In this document: in pieces, positions 14,762 to 23,719 of the stretch
How positions within the stretch are numbered: the first letter of the stretch is position 1
Layout of the letters: every line of letters begins with the position of its first letter
Notes under the pieces: generated by a model
The model's database searches: none
The model's input: the letters and a program-made list of their open reading frames with translations, nothing else
Told to the model about the DNA's origin: nothing
Made by a program: the position numbers and the translations under genes
Assembly (NCBI GenBank): GCA_022767125.1
Contig: JALEPZ010000096.1
Coordinates: forward strand, 1-60,178
Direction of reading: 5' to 3'
DNA: 60,178 nucleotides
Source of the DNA: Phocaeicola plebeius
Lineage (GTDB): Bacteria > Bacteroidota > Bacteroidia > Bacteroidales > Bacteroidaceae

Positions 14762-15517
14762 TCAGAATGGGAATAAATCATTCATACCTAAGAATCCTTC
14801 GTGCCGGGCCGTAAATTCGGCAGCCATCACCGCTCCCAACGCAAACCCGCTGCGGTTCTTGGCATCGTGGGTGATGACGATGGAATCTGCCTCAGAGGTA
14901 TAGGTCACCGTATGGATGCCCGGCACCTCATCGCGACGGATGGCACTGACAGGCAGTTCGTTGGGAGCACACTGGGTGGTACCGCTCACACTGCCGTCGG
15001 GGGCAGTCAGGGTGCCCATCACCCACTTGTCCTTGCGGTCGAGATTCTCCAAGATGCCTTCTGCCAGGGTGATGGCGGTCCCGCTGGGAGCATCCAACTT
15101 GTGGATGTGGTGCGTTTCTACCATCGCTACATCGTAGTTGGGGAACTTGTTCATAATCTTTGCCAGATACTTGTTGACGGCCGAAAAGACGGCTACGCCT
15201 AAACTGAAGTTGGACGACCAGAACAGCGTCTTGCCCTCTTCTGCACACAGACGGCGCATCTCGTCGGCGTGTTCGTTCATCCATCCCGTACTGCCCGATA
15301 CCACTTTCACTCCCTGGGACAATGCCTCCCGACAATTACCGTAGGCGGCCGAAGGAGCCGTAAACTCAATGGCCACCTCGGCCGAACGGAAGGCCTCCGA
15401 CGCGAAGTCTTCCCGGTTGTCGATATCGATAATGCTTACAATCTCATGACCACGGGCCTTGGCAATCTTTTCGATTTCCTTGCCCATCTTTCCGTATCCA
15501 ATCAATGCTATTTTCAT
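14762..15517 (-). CDS. dapB: 4-hydroxy-tetrahydrodipicolinate reductase
   Basis: A 251-residue NAD(P)H-dependent enzyme of the lysine and diaminopimelate pathway, which feeds peptidoglycan synthesis. It has the N-terminal dinucleotide fold IGYGKMGKEIEKIA, the catalytic motif ETHHIHKLDAPSGTA (His/His and the Lys-x-x-x-Ser/Gly region), and the C-terminal SEADSIVITHDAKNRSGFA. Length is normal. It is the first gene of the dapB-lepB-rhomboid operon, with a -7 box 23 bp upstream. Confidence 0.97.
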   Translation of the reverse strand: MKIALIGYGKMGKEIEKIAKARGHEIVSIIDIDNREDFASEAFRSAEVAIEFTAPSAAYGNCREALSQGVKVVSGSTGWMNEHADEMRRLCAEEGKTLFWSSNFSLGVAVFSAVNKYLAKIMNKFPNYDVAMVETHHIHKLDAPSGTAITLAEGILENLDRKDKWVMGTLTAPDGSVSGTTQCAPNELPVSAIRRDEVPGIHTVTYTSEADSIVITHDAKNRSGFALGAVMAAEFTARHEGFLGMNDLFPF

Positions 15518-15539
15518 ATTTCTCTTTTATTTTTCTGCA

Positions 15540-15547
15540 CAAAGATA
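15540..15547 (-). promoter_or_regulatory. -7 box of the dapB operon
   Basis: TATCTTTG on the minus strand, ending 23 bp before the dapB ATG. No good -33 match is seen. The 82-bp gap to the divergent DUF2851 gene must hold both promoters. Confidence 0.5.
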
Positions 15548-15599
15548 GGCATTTTCATTATTAATCATTACTTTTAGGCGACATTTACAGCTCGTTAAC

Positions 15600-16880
15600 A
15601 TGGAAGAACTCTTACATTACGTGTGGAAACACCGGCTTTTCCCGCTAAAAAGGCTGGAAACGACCGACGGATGCCCGCTGGAGGTCATCGATCCGGGGCT
15701 GCCCAATCCCCATGCCGGACCCGACTTTTTCAATGCAAAGGTCAAGATCGGCGGAGTGGTGTGGGCCGGCCATGTGGAAATCCATTTGCGGGCTTCCGAC
15801 TGGGCCCGCCACGGCCACCCGGCCAATCCGGCCTACGACTCGGTCATCCTTCACGTGGCATCGGACATCGACGCCACGGTCTGCCGTACCGACGGGAGCC
15901 CCATTCCCCAACTGGAACTGCACTATCCCCCCTACCTGCAACAGAACTACGAGGAGCTGCTGCAGGCCGCCCGCTATCCAGCCTGCTACCGCCTTATCCC
16001 CCGCCTGCCGCGCCTGACCCTCCACAGCTGGCTGACGTCGCTGCAGCTGGAACGCTTCGAGGCCAAGACCCGGCAGATCGAAGAGTGGCTGCAGGCCAAC
16101 GGGCAGGACTGGGAACAGGCTTTCTTTCTCTCGCTGGCCCGCAGCTTCGGCTTCGGTGTCAACAGCGACCTCTACGAACGGTGGGCCAGGACCCTCCCGC
16201 TGGCGGCGGTGAACAAGCACCGCGACGACCTGTTTCAGATAGAGGCCCTCTTCTTCGGACAGGCGGGACTGCTGCAACAGGACCCGCCGGCCGACGACTA
16301 TCAGGCCCGCCTCGGGAAAGAATACGACTACCTGAAGCACAAGTTCGGCCTGCCCCCATCGCCGGAAGGACACTGGAGTTTCCTGCGGATGCGACCGGGC
16401 AACTTCCCCACCGTACGTATCGCCCAGCTTGCCGCGCTCTATCACCGCTCGCAAGGCCTCCTCTCTCAGCTGATGGAAGCCGATACCCTGCAGCAGCTCC
16501 GCCGCCTGCTCACCGGAGAAGCCTCGGTCTACTGGACCACCCACTACCTATTCGGTGAACCCTCCGTCCCCCGTCCCAAACGCCTGAGTCCGTCCTCGGC
16601 CGACCTCCTCATCATCAACACCGTCGTTCCCTTCCTCTATGCCTACGGGAAGCGCCGGGGCGACGAACGCCTCTGCCTGCGGGCGAGCCGCCTGCTGGAA
16701 GAGCTGAAACCGGAAAACAACACCGTCACCCGCATGTGGAGCGAATGCGGCCTGACCGCCGCCCATGCTGCCGACAGCCAGGCCCTCCTCCAGCTCAAGA
16801 AGAACTACTGCGACCCGAAAAAATGCCTCTTTTGCCGCATCGGCTATGAATATTTCAAGGCCGACCCGGCTACGTATTAG
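15600..16880 (+). CDS. DUF2851 family protein
   Basis: A 426-residue cytoplasmic protein of a Bacteroidetes family of unknown function. The typical opening is EELLHYVWKHRLFP, followed by GLPNPHAGPDFFNAKVKIGG and WAGHVEIHLRASDW. The C-terminus has a cysteine pair in CDPKKCLFCRIGYEYF. The conserved acidic and histidine residues of the N-terminal half recall a nuclease-like fold, but that is only an impression. It is transcribed divergently from dapB and 33 bp ahead of the thioesterase gene. Confidence 0.88.
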   Translation: MEELLHYVWKHRLFPLKRLETTDGCPLEVIDPGLPNPHAGPDFFNAKVKIGGVVWAGHVEIHLRASDWARHGHPANPAYDSVILHVASDIDATVCRTDGSPIPQLELHYPPYLQQNYEELLQAARYPACYRLIPRLPRLTLHSWLTSLQLERFEAKTRQIEEWLQANGQDWEQAFFLSLARSFGFGVNSDLYERWARTLPLAAVNKHRDDLFQIEALFFGQAGLLQQDPPADDYQARLGKEYDYLKHKFGLPPSPEGHWSFLRMRPGNFPTVRIAQLAALYHRSQGLLSQLMEADTLQQLRRLLTGEASVYWTTHYLFGEPSVPRPKRLSPSSADLLIINTVVPFLYAYGKRRGDERLCLRASRLLEELKPENNTVTRMWSECGLTAAHAADSQALLQLKKNYCDPKKCLFCRIGYEYFKADPATY

Positions 16881-16913
16881 GAAAATCACTACATTTGCGA
16901 AAACAAGCATTCC

Positions 16914-17333
16914 ATGAAGAACCCGTATATCTATGAACTGACGATGAAGGTACGCGACTACGAGTGCGACCTCCAGGGCATTGTCAACAATGCCAATTAC
17001 CAGCATTATCTGGAACACACCCGTCATGAATTCCTCCATGCCGTAGGGGCCAGTTTTGCCCGTCTGCACGACGAAGGTACCGACCCTGTGGTGGCCCGCC
17101 TGACAATGGCCTTCAAGACCCCCCTGAAAAGCGGCGACGAATTCGTGTCGAAGCTCTACCTGCGCAAGGAAGGCATCAAGTATGTCTTCTATCAGGACAT
17201 TTTCCGCCTGCCCGACCTGAAGCCCGTCATCAAATCCACCGTAGAGACGGTATGCCTCGTCCATGGACGACTCAGCGACTCCCCCTTCTTCGACGAACTG
17301 TTTGCCGACTACCTGAATCCCCCGCAGACATGA
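16914..17333 (+). CDS. Acyl-CoA thioesterase, hotdog (4HBT) fold
   Basis: A 139-residue single-domain hotdog protein. The active-site segment YECDLQGIVNNANYQHYLEH is clear (catalytic Asp in CDLQG), as is the central helix. Family members hydrolyse acyl-CoA or acyl-ACP thioesters; the acyl chain cannot be deduced. A possible -7 box TACATTTG lies at 16890-16897. The TGA stop overlaps the ATGATG start of dprA, so the two are probably translationally coupled. Confidence 0.9.
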   Translation: MKNPYIYELTMKVRDYECDLQGIVNNANYQHYLEHTRHEFLHAVGASFARLHDEGTDPVVARLTMAFKTPLKSGDEFVSKLYLRKEGIKYVFYQDIFRLPDLKPVIKSTVETVCLVHGRLSDSPFFDELFADYLNPPQT

Positions 17334-18442
17334 TGCCCGAAGCCCTCTACCGCCTGGCCTTGACCCGTATTCCCGGAATCGGCCTCATCACGGCCCACCG
17401 CCTGCTGGAGGAGGTGGAGAGTGCCGAGTGGCTGTTTACGCACCGGCGCGAGCTGCCCGACTGCCTGCCCGATGTGGCTCCCCGGCTGGTGGAAGCCCTG
17501 GACTGCCCCGATGTGCTGCGCCTCTGCGAGGCGGAGCTGGCCTTTGCCGAGAAAAACCAGATTGCCTGCCTGACGGAGGCGGACGAAGCTTATCCCTCGC
17601 GCCTGCGCGAATGTCCCGATGCACCGCTGGTGCTGTTCTACCGCGGAACGGCCGACCTGAACTGCCTCCACATTATTAATATAGTGGGTACCCGCCAGGC
17701 CACCTCCTATGGCAAGGGGATTTGCGAAACCTTCCTGCGCGACCTGAAGGCGCTGGTACCCGATGTGCTGGTGGTCAGCGGTCTGGCCTACGGCATCGAC
17801 ATTGCCGCCCATCGGGCCGCACTGGCCCACGGACTGGACACGGTGGGGGTACTGGCCCACGGACTGGACCGCATCTACCCCTATGTCCACCGTTCTACGG
17901 CCGCCCAGATGGTGCAGCACGGCGGACTGCTCACCGAATTTCCTTCGGGTACGAATCCCGACCGGCCGAACTTCGTCAAGCGGAACCGCATCGTAGCCGG
18001 AATGGCAGATGCCACCATCGTCGTGGAATCGGCCCAAAAGGGAGGGGCCCTCATCACCGCCGACATTGCCCAAAGCTACAACCGCGACTGCTTTGCTTTC
18101 CCCGGCCGTATCGGCGACCCTTTTTCCAGCGGATGCAACGAACTGATCCGCTCCAACCGGGCCTGTCTGCTCCAGACGGCCCAGGAACTGGCTGCCGCCC
18201 TGGGCTGGGAAACCGCATCCGCTGCATCCTCCCCCGTGCAGCGACAGCTCTTCCCCGATGTCAGTGCCGAAGAACAGCAGGTCATCGACCGTCTGAAGGC
18301 CTTCCCCGACGGCCTCCCTGTCAATACCCTGGTAGTGGCCTGCAATGTCCCCGTCCAGAAAATGACCGCCCTGCTGTTCGGCCTCGAAATGAAAGGAGTG
18401 GTCCGTGCCCTGGCCGGAGGCATCTACAAGCTATTGTCATAA
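17330..18442 (+). CDS. dprA: DNA-processing protein DprA
   Basis: A 370-residue DprA/Smf protein that loads RecA onto incoming single-stranded DNA during transformation. An N-terminal SAM/HhH-like region (LTRIPGIGLITAHRLLEEV) is followed by the Rossmann core, with GTRQATSYGKG, VVSGLAYGIDIAAHRAAL, FVKRNRIVAGMADATIVVES and GGALITADIA. A C-terminal winged helix begins near residue 300. Two adjacent ATGs at 17330 and 17333 can start it; the longer frame upstream lies inside the thioesterase gene. Its coupling to a thioesterase gene is common in the group. Confidence 0.96.
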   Translation: MMPEALYRLALTRIPGIGLITAHRLLEEVESAEWLFTHRRELPDCLPDVAPRLVEALDCPDVLRLCEAELAFAEKNQIACLTEADEAYPSRLRECPDAPLVLFYRGTADLNCLHIINIVGTRQATSYGKGICETFLRDLKALVPDVLVVSGLAYGIDIAAHRAALAHGLDTVGVLAHGLDRIYPYVHRSTAAQMVQHGGLLTEFPSGTNPDRPNFVKRNRIVAGMADATIVVESAQKGGALITADIAQSYNRDCFAFPGRIGDPFSSGCNELIRSNRACLLQTAQELAAALGWETASAASSPVQRQLFPDVSAEEQQVIDRLKAFPDGLPVNTLVVACNVPVQKMTALLFGLEMKGVVRALAGGIYKLLS

Positions 18443-18465
18443 GCCGTTAAAAAGGGAGTGCGTGT

Positions 18466-18496
18466 TTTGCAGTCCCGAGAAAAGTACGTATTTTTG
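18466..18496 (+). promoter_or_regulatory. Consensus promoter of the outer-membrane barrel/priA genes
   Basis: TTTG (18466-18469), a 19-bp spacer, and TATTTTTG (18489-18496), 27 bp before the ATG at 18524. One of the best promoter matches in the window. Confidence 0.75.
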
Positions 18497-18523
18497 CAGA
18501 AGACACCAAAAAACAAGAACGAT

Positions 18524-19132
18524 ATGAAGACGAACAAACTGCAATGGATGGCAGTATTGCTGACGGCTCTCTGTTTCTGGACAGCCCAGCCTGCCCGTTC
18601 CCAGATCAAGCTGGGTGTGAAAGGGGGTCTGAATGTGACCAGCCTGAGTTTCTCGAGCGACGTGTACCAAAGCGACAACCGCACCGGTTTCTTCATCGGC
18701 CCGATGGCCGAGTTCACCGTTCCCCTGATCGGCATCGGACTGGATGTGGCCGCCCTCTACAACCAGACCCGCAGCCAAATCGCCAACGGCCGCAGCATCT
18801 CGTCGGACAACATCAAGTCTATCGAAGTTCCCGTCAACCTGAAATGGTCGTTCGGCGCAGGCCGCCTGCTGGGGGCCTATATCGCAGTCGGTCCGCAGTT
18901 CGGCTGGAACATCGGCAACAGCACGTTCGGCCAGCTCATCGACGACCATCTCCGGCTGAAGGGACGCTACACGACCTTCAATGCCGGTGCCGGCATCCAT
19001 CTGCTACGCCACCTGCAGGCCGGCATCAACTACAATTTCAGCCTCAACAAGACCGGCCAGCTGCAGACAGGCAACGAAGAGTTCAAGGTGAAACGCAACA
19101 ACTGGCAAGTTTCCCTCGCCTATCTGTTCTGA
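18524..19132 (+). CDS. Small outer-membrane beta-barrel protein (PorT-like)
   Basis: A 202-residue exported protein. The signal peptide ends at the AXX-Q type site PARSQ (about residue 29), followed by alternating-hydrophobic strands (IKLGVKGGLNVTSLSF, FFIGPMAEFTVPLIGIGLDV, YTTFNAGAGIHLL). It ends with WQVSLAYLF, a terminal aromatic residue as expected for outer-membrane insertion. This matches the 8-stranded outer membrane protein beta-barrel (OMP_b-brl) family. The start at 18524 gives a proper signal peptide and fits the promoter. Function is unknown. It precedes priA by 11 bp. Confidence 0.85.
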   Translation: MKTNKLQWMAVLLTALCFWTAQPARSQIKLGVKGGLNVTSLSFSSDVYQSDNRTGFFIGPMAEFTVPLIGIGLDVAALYNQTRSQIANGRSISSDNIKSIEVPVNLKWSFGAGRLLGAYIAVGPQFGWNIGNSTFGQLIDDHLRLKGRYTTFNAGAGIHLLRHLQAGINYNFSLNKTGQLQTGNEEFKVKRNNWQVSLAYLF

Positions 19133-19143
19133 TTGATTGCCCC

Positions 19144-21606
19144 ATGAAACGGTTCGTGGATGTCATAGTCCCGCTGCCCATTGCCGGGCTGTTCACATAC
19201 TCCCTGCCCGAAGGAACGGAGCAGGAGGTAAGTGCCGGCAGCCGGGTGGTGGTCTCCTTCGGCCGGAAGAAGTACTACACCGCCATTGTGGAGCGGGTAC
19301 ACGACGTAGCTCCTGTCGGTTATGAGACGAAAGACATCCTCGAAGTGCTCGACCGCCGTCCGGTCCTTCTTGCCCACCAGCTGGACTTCTGGCGGTGGAT
19401 TGCCGAATACTATCTCTGCACCCTGGGAGATGTCTATAAGGCAGCCCTCCCATCGGGAATAAAGCTGGAGAGCGAAAGCGTGGTGGTCTATAACGAAGAG
19501 TTCCAGGCTGCCAGGCCCTTGTCGGAAAAGGAACAGCGGTTGCTGGACCTCCTGGCCGCCGACCCCGAACAAAGCATCGGACAGCTGGAGAAAGGCAGCG
19601 GCCTCCATCGTGCACTGCCGCTGGTCAGGTCGCTGCTCGAACAGGGAGCCGTCACCATGAAGGAGGAGCTGAAACGCAGCTACAAGCCACGCATGGAAAT
19701 GCGGGTGCGGCTGACGGATGCCCTCCAGAGCGAAGAAGCCCTCCATGCCCAGTTCGAGGCCCTGGACCGCGCTCCCCAGCAACTGAAACTACTCATGAAA
19801 TACCTGGAGCTGTCCGGCTGGATGCACCCACACAGCCCGCTCAAGGAAGTGGCCCGCCGCACGCTCCTCCAGGCCACCGGCCTCAGCGACCAGCCTTTGA
19901 ACGCCCTGGTCAGGAAACAGGTCTTCGAACTCTATGCGTGCGAGGTGGGACGACTACAGAGGAACGATGTCCCCACGGTATCCATGAACCCACTGAACGA
20001 AGCCCAGCAACGGGCCTACGAAGCCCTCCTGCAGTCGTTCGCCGAGAAGCAGGTCACCCTGCTGCACGGCGTGACCTCCAGCGGAAAGACCGAAATCTAT
20101 ATCCACCTGATTGGCCACATCCTGCAGGCCGGCCGGCAAGTGCTCTACCTGCTGCCCGAAATTGCCCTGACCGCCCAGATTACGGAACGGCTGAAGCGCG
20201 TCTTCGGTGACCGCCTGGGCATTTACCACAGCAAGTTCCCCGATGCCGAGCGCGTGGAAATCTGGCAGAAGCAGCTCTCCGACCATCCTTACGAGGTGGT
20301 TGTCGGCGTGCGCTCCTCCGTCTTCCTGCCCTTTCAGCGGTTAGGACTAGTCATTGTCGACGAGGAGCACGAGAACACCTACAAGCAGCAGGAGCCTGCC
20401 CCGCGCTATCATGCCCGCAACGCCGCCATCGTGCTCGCCGCACAGTTCGGGGCCAAGACCGTGCTGGGAACAGCCACCCCCAGCATCGAGACCTACTACA
20501 ACGCCTGCAACGGGAAATACGGACACGTGGAACTCACCGAACGTTACCAGCACATCGAGCTGCCGCGCATCGAACTGGTCGACATCCAGGAGCTGCACCG
20601 CAAGAAGCTGATGACCGCCCAGTTCTCCCCCTACCTGCTGCTGCAAATCCGGCGGGCCCTGGACCAGCACGAGCAAGTCATCCTCTTCCAGAACCGCCGC
20701 GGCTTTGCCCCCATGGTGGAATGCCGCACCTGCGGGTGGGTGCCGCGCTGCCAGAACTGCGACGTAAGCCTCACCTACCACAAGTCGCTGCGCCAGCTTA
20801 CCTGCCACTATTGCGGCTATACCTACTCCGTTCCTCCGGCCTGTCCGGCCTGCGGCAGCACCGAACTGATGAACCGCGGCTTCGGCACTGAGAAAATCGA
20901 AGACGACATCCGGCAACTGTTTCCCACTGCACGGGTGGCCCGGATGGATCTTGACACCACCCGTACCCGCACGGCCTACGAACGCATCATCGCCGATTTC
21001 GAGCAGGGGAAAACCGATATCCTCATCGGTACCCAGATGGTCTCCAAGGGACTGGATTTCGACCGTGTGAGCGTGGTCGGCATTCTCAACGCCGACTCAC
21101 TGCTGAACTACCCCGACTTCCGCTCGTACGAACGGGCCTACCAACTGATGGCACAGGTGGCAGGACGGGCCGGACGCAAGCACCGGCAAGGCTTGGTGGT
21201 CCTGCAGACACGGCAACCCGAACTGCCCCTGATCCGCCAGGTCATCGCCCACGACTACGAACAGATGTACCACGACCAGCTGTCCGAACGGCAACTGTTC
21301 AGATACCCACCCTTCTACCGGCTGGCAGCCGTCTATCTGAAGCACCGCAAGGAAGACGTGCTCGACATGGCCGCCGTCCTGCTGTCTGACCGCCTGCGCC
21401 AAGGTCTGGGCGACCGTGTGCTGGGACCCGACCGTCCGCCCGTATCGCGGATACAGACACTGTATATCCGAAAACTCATGATAAAAATCGAACAATCGGC
21501 CTCCCTGTCCAAGGTGCGGGAATATCTGCTGCATGTCCAGCGCGAACTCCTGGCCGACGAGCGGTTCCGCTCGCTCATCGTCTACTACGACATGGACCCG
21601 ATGTAA
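19144..21606 (+). CDS. priA: Primosomal protein N' (PriA helicase)
   Basis: An 820-residue replication-restart helicase that reloads the replisome at stalled forks. The N-terminal 3'-end-binding domain begins with FVDVIVPLPIAGLFTY. Walker A GVTSSGKTEIY is near residue 310 and the DEEH box (VIVDEEHENTYKQ) near 405. Eight zinc cysteines in four CxxC pairs span about 526-575 (CRTCGWVPRCQNC and CHYCGYTYSVPPACPAC). Helicase motif GTQMVSKGLDFD and the C-terminal domain follow. The ATG at 19144 is chosen because upstream residues in this frame are antisense-like and overlap the barrel gene. Confidence 0.97.
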   Translation: MKRFVDVIVPLPIAGLFTYSLPEGTEQEVSAGSRVVVSFGRKKYYTAIVERVHDVAPVGYETKDILEVLDRRPVLLAHQLDFWRWIAEYYLCTLGDVYKAALPSGIKLESESVVVYNEEFQAARPLSEKEQRLLDLLAADPEQSIGQLEKGSGLHRALPLVRSLLEQGAVTMKEELKRSYKPRMEMRVRLTDALQSEEALHAQFEALDRAPQQLKLLMKYLELSGWMHPHSPLKEVARRTLLQATGLSDQPLNALVRKQVFELYACEVGRLQRNDVPTVSMNPLNEAQQRAYEALLQSFAEKQVTLLHGVTSSGKTEIYIHLIGHILQAGRQVLYLLPEIALTAQITERLKRVFGDRLGIYHSKFPDAERVEIWQKQLSDHPYEVVVGVRSSVFLPFQRLGLVIVDEEHENTYKQQEPAPRYHARNAAIVLAAQFGAKTVLGTATPSIETYYNACNGKYGHVELTERYQHIELPRIELVDIQELHRKKLMTAQFSPYLLLQIRRALDQHEQVILFQNRRGFAPMVECRTCGWVPRCQNCDVSLTYHKSLRQLTCHYCGYTYSVPPACPACGSTELMNRGFGTEKIEDDIRQLFPTARVARMDLDTTRTRTAYERIIADFEQGKTDILIGTQMVSKGLDFDRVSVVGILNADSLLNYPDFRSYERAYQLMAQVAGRAGRKHRQGLVVLQTRQPELPLIRQVIAHDYEQMYHDQLSERQLFRYPPFYRLAAVYLKHRKEDVLDMAAVLLSDRLRQGLGDRVLGPDRPPVSRIQTLYIRKLMIKIEQSASLSKVREYLLHVQRELLADERFRSLIVYYDMDPM

Positions 21607-21625
21607 CCCTTCATCCCCTACAAAA

Positions 21626-22336
21626 ATGAATATAGAATTAGATGTACACACGCACACCCTTGCCAGCGGACATGCCTTCAGCACCCTACAGGAAATGGCC
21701 CGCACGGCTGCCGACAAGGGCCTGAAGCTATTAGGCATTACCGAGCACACACCGGGCATTCCCGGCACGTGCAACCTGATTTATTTCCGCAACCTGCACG
21801 TCGTCCCCCGCCACATGTACGGCATCGACCTGCTGCTGGGAGCGGAAATCAACATCCTTGACACCCACGGCCACATCGACCTCGACGAGTTCCATCTGAA
21901 CAAGCTCGACCTGCGCATTGCCGGCATCCATTCGCTCTGCTACGAGCCGGGCACCCGTGAGGAGAATACCCACGGCCTGGTAGAGGTCATCCGCAATCCG
22001 TTCATCCACATCATCAGCCATCCCGGCGACGGCACGGCCCAACTGGACTTCGAGCCGTTGGTGCTGGCGGCCAAGGAACACCACACCCTGCTCGAAATCA
22101 ACAACTCGTCCCTGAAGCCCATCCGCCACAAGGAAGAGGCACGGGGCAACAACCTGGAAATCCTGCGCCTCTGCAAACGCTACGAAGTGCCCGTCATCCT
22201 GGGCAGCGATGCCCACATCTCGTTCGACATCGCCAACTACCAGTACGCGCTGGAACTGGTGGCCGAAACGGAATTTCCGGAAGCCCTGATCATGAATACC
22301 TCCGTGCAGCAATTCACCGACTATCTGGGACTGTGA
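21626..22336 (+). CDS. PHP-domain phosphoesterase (YcdX type)
   Basis: A 236-residue metal-dependent hydrolase. The N-terminal metal motif DVHTHTLASGHAFST is followed by LGITEHTPG, the central HIISHPGDG and the C-terminal GSDAHISFDI, which together form the trinuclear site of YcdX-like PHP phosphatases. Such enzymes release phosphate from small phosphorylated molecules; the natural substrate is not known. The ATG at 21626 is 19 bp after the priA stop. The next gene begins 1 bp after its own stop, so it lies within an operon. Confidence 0.9.
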   Translation: MNIELDVHTHTLASGHAFSTLQEMARTAADKGLKLLGITEHTPGIPGTCNLIYFRNLHVVPRHMYGIDLLLGAEINILDTHGHIDLDEFHLNKLDLRIAGIHSLCYEPGTREENTHGLVEVIRNPFIHIISHPGDGTAQLDFEPLVLAAKEHHTLLEINNSSLKPIRHKEEARGNNLEILRLCKRYEVPVILGSDAHISFDIANYQYALELVAETEFPEALIMNTSVQQFTDYLGL

Positions 22337-22337
22337 C

Positions 22338-23543
22338 ATGAAGACCACCGATTTCTCCACCTTCCTGCTCGAACACCGCCACGATGATGTACGTGCCCTC
22401 GCCCTGCAGGCCGGGAAATACCCTGACATCAACCTGCCGGAAGCCGTCGTCCAGATTGCCGGCCGCCAGATGGCAGAAAAGAAACTGCCCTCCTGGGCTG
22501 CCATCAACGAACTGCGCTATCCCCGCCATCTGTCGATGGAACAATGCTCATCGGAGCTGACCGCCCACTACAAGGCTTCCTTAGTAAGCGGTGAGCGGAT
22601 GGCCGACCTGACCGCCGGCTTCGGCGTGGACTGCTCGTTTCTCGCCCGCCGCTTCCGGCAGGCCGACTACGTGGAACGGCAGGAGGTACTCTGCCAGCTG
22701 GCCGCCCACAATTTCCCCCTACTGGGACTGCCCCACGTACAGATCCACTGCTGCGACGGGACGGACTATCTGCAACACATGCAGCCTGTGGACTGCCTGT
22801 TTCTCGACCCGGCCCGACGCGACAGCCAAGGAGGAAAGACCGTACAGATAGCCGACTGCGACCCCGATGTCCGCTCCTTGGAACCGATACTGGTGGAAAA
22901 GGGGAAAACCGTGATGGTCAAACTCTCTCCCATGCTCGACCTCTCCACTGCCCTCAGGGAGCTTCGCTACGTGTCCGCTATTCACATAGTGGCTGTTCAT
23001 AACGAGTGCAAGGAGTTGATAATTTTGTTGAAGAAGCGGACAGATAATCAGAAAACTACTGAAGAAGAGCTTATTATTCATTGCGAACAGATTGTTGATA
23101 ACTCTACCTCACAACACTTCAGTTATTCACAGGCAGAGGAAAAAGCGGCTCATTGTCCGCTGACCGACCAGCTGGGCACCTATCTCTACGAACCCGGAGC
23201 GGCCCTCCTGAAAGCAGGTCCTTTCCGCCTGCTGGGTCAACGTTATGGCCTCCAGAAGCTCCATGCCAACAGCCATCTGTACACGTCAGACACTGCCATC
23301 GATTTCCCCGGCCGCCGCTTCCGCATCACCGGCTGGTCGGGATTCGGGAAGAAGGAGTTGAAAACCCTGCTGCAAGATGTGGATAAAGCGAACCTGACAG
23401 TTCGTAACTTTCCTGCCTCCGTAGCAGACTTGCGGAAAAAACTGAAATTGAAAGAAGGGGGAGAGGTCTATTTGTTTGCCACTACCCTCGCCAATGGCGA
23501 AAAGGTACTGATTCGAGGGGAGAAAAGTGAAGGAAAGGAATGA
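22338..23543 (+). CDS. SAM-dependent methyltransferase with THUMP-like C-terminal domain
   Basis: A 401-residue protein. A helical N-terminal region leads to a Rossmann methyltransferase core with MADLTAGFGVDCSFLA (SAM loop), YVERQEVLCQLAAHNF and CLFLDPARRD, resembling the NPPY-type active site of RNA methyltransferases. The C-terminal part (EPGAALLKAGPFRLLGQRYG onward) matches the THUMP-like domain of this Bacteroidetes family. Codons for about residues 230-260 are noticeably more AT-rich than the rest, in a linker-like, charged segment. RNA is the likely substrate, by inference. It is the last gene of the priA group. Confidence 0.87.
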   Translation: MKTTDFSTFLLEHRHDDVRALALQAGKYPDINLPEAVVQIAGRQMAEKKLPSWAAINELRYPRHLSMEQCSSELTAHYKASLVSGERMADLTAGFGVDCSFLARRFRQADYVERQEVLCQLAAHNFPLLGLPHVQIHCCDGTDYLQHMQPVDCLFLDPARRDSQGGKTVQIADCDPDVRSLEPILVEKGKTVMVKLSPMLDLSTALRELRYVSAIHIVAVHNECKELIILLKKRTDNQKTTEEELIIHCEQIVDNSTSQHFSYSQAEEKAAHCPLTDQLGTYLYEPGAALLKAGPFRLLGQRYGLQKLHANSHLYTSDTAIDFPGRRFRITGWSGFGKKELKTLLQDVDKANLTVRNFPASVADLRKKLKLKEGGEVYLFATTLANGEKVLIRGEKSEGKE

Positions 23544-23719
23544 GGAAGGACACCAGCTCCACGGGGTGTGTCACAGTCGTTCCATGACCATTCTCAGGAC
23601 AGTTGCCTGCTGGTGGAACGACTGCGACAAAGGCGGTAGGACACGCCTATTCTAATTGTCTTTGCACAGAACGCAGTGGAGTTGCTAAACGATAGATCAA
23701 GATCCACCAACGGAAGAGC
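23544..23719. repeat. Convergent intergenic region with an imperfect palindrome
   Basis: CAGTCGTTCCA (23574-23584) is mirrored by TGGAACGACTG (23613-23623), with flanking matches (GTCa/g before and after). The loop is 28 nt. Further partial pairing (GGTGTGTC with GGACACGCC) may extend it. It could act as a structural terminator for both flanking genes. No T tract is obvious. Confidence 0.4.

Noticed and set aside
18544-19143. N-terminal extension of PriA by 200 codons
   Set aside because: The extension overlaps the outer-membrane barrel gene in another frame and is Arg/Pro/Gln-rich; PriA homology starts at the ATG at 19144.
23030-23130. AT-rich patch in the THUMP-like methyltransferase gene as an insertion
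   Set aside because: The frame is continuous and the segment is a charged linker between domains; compositional drift explains it.
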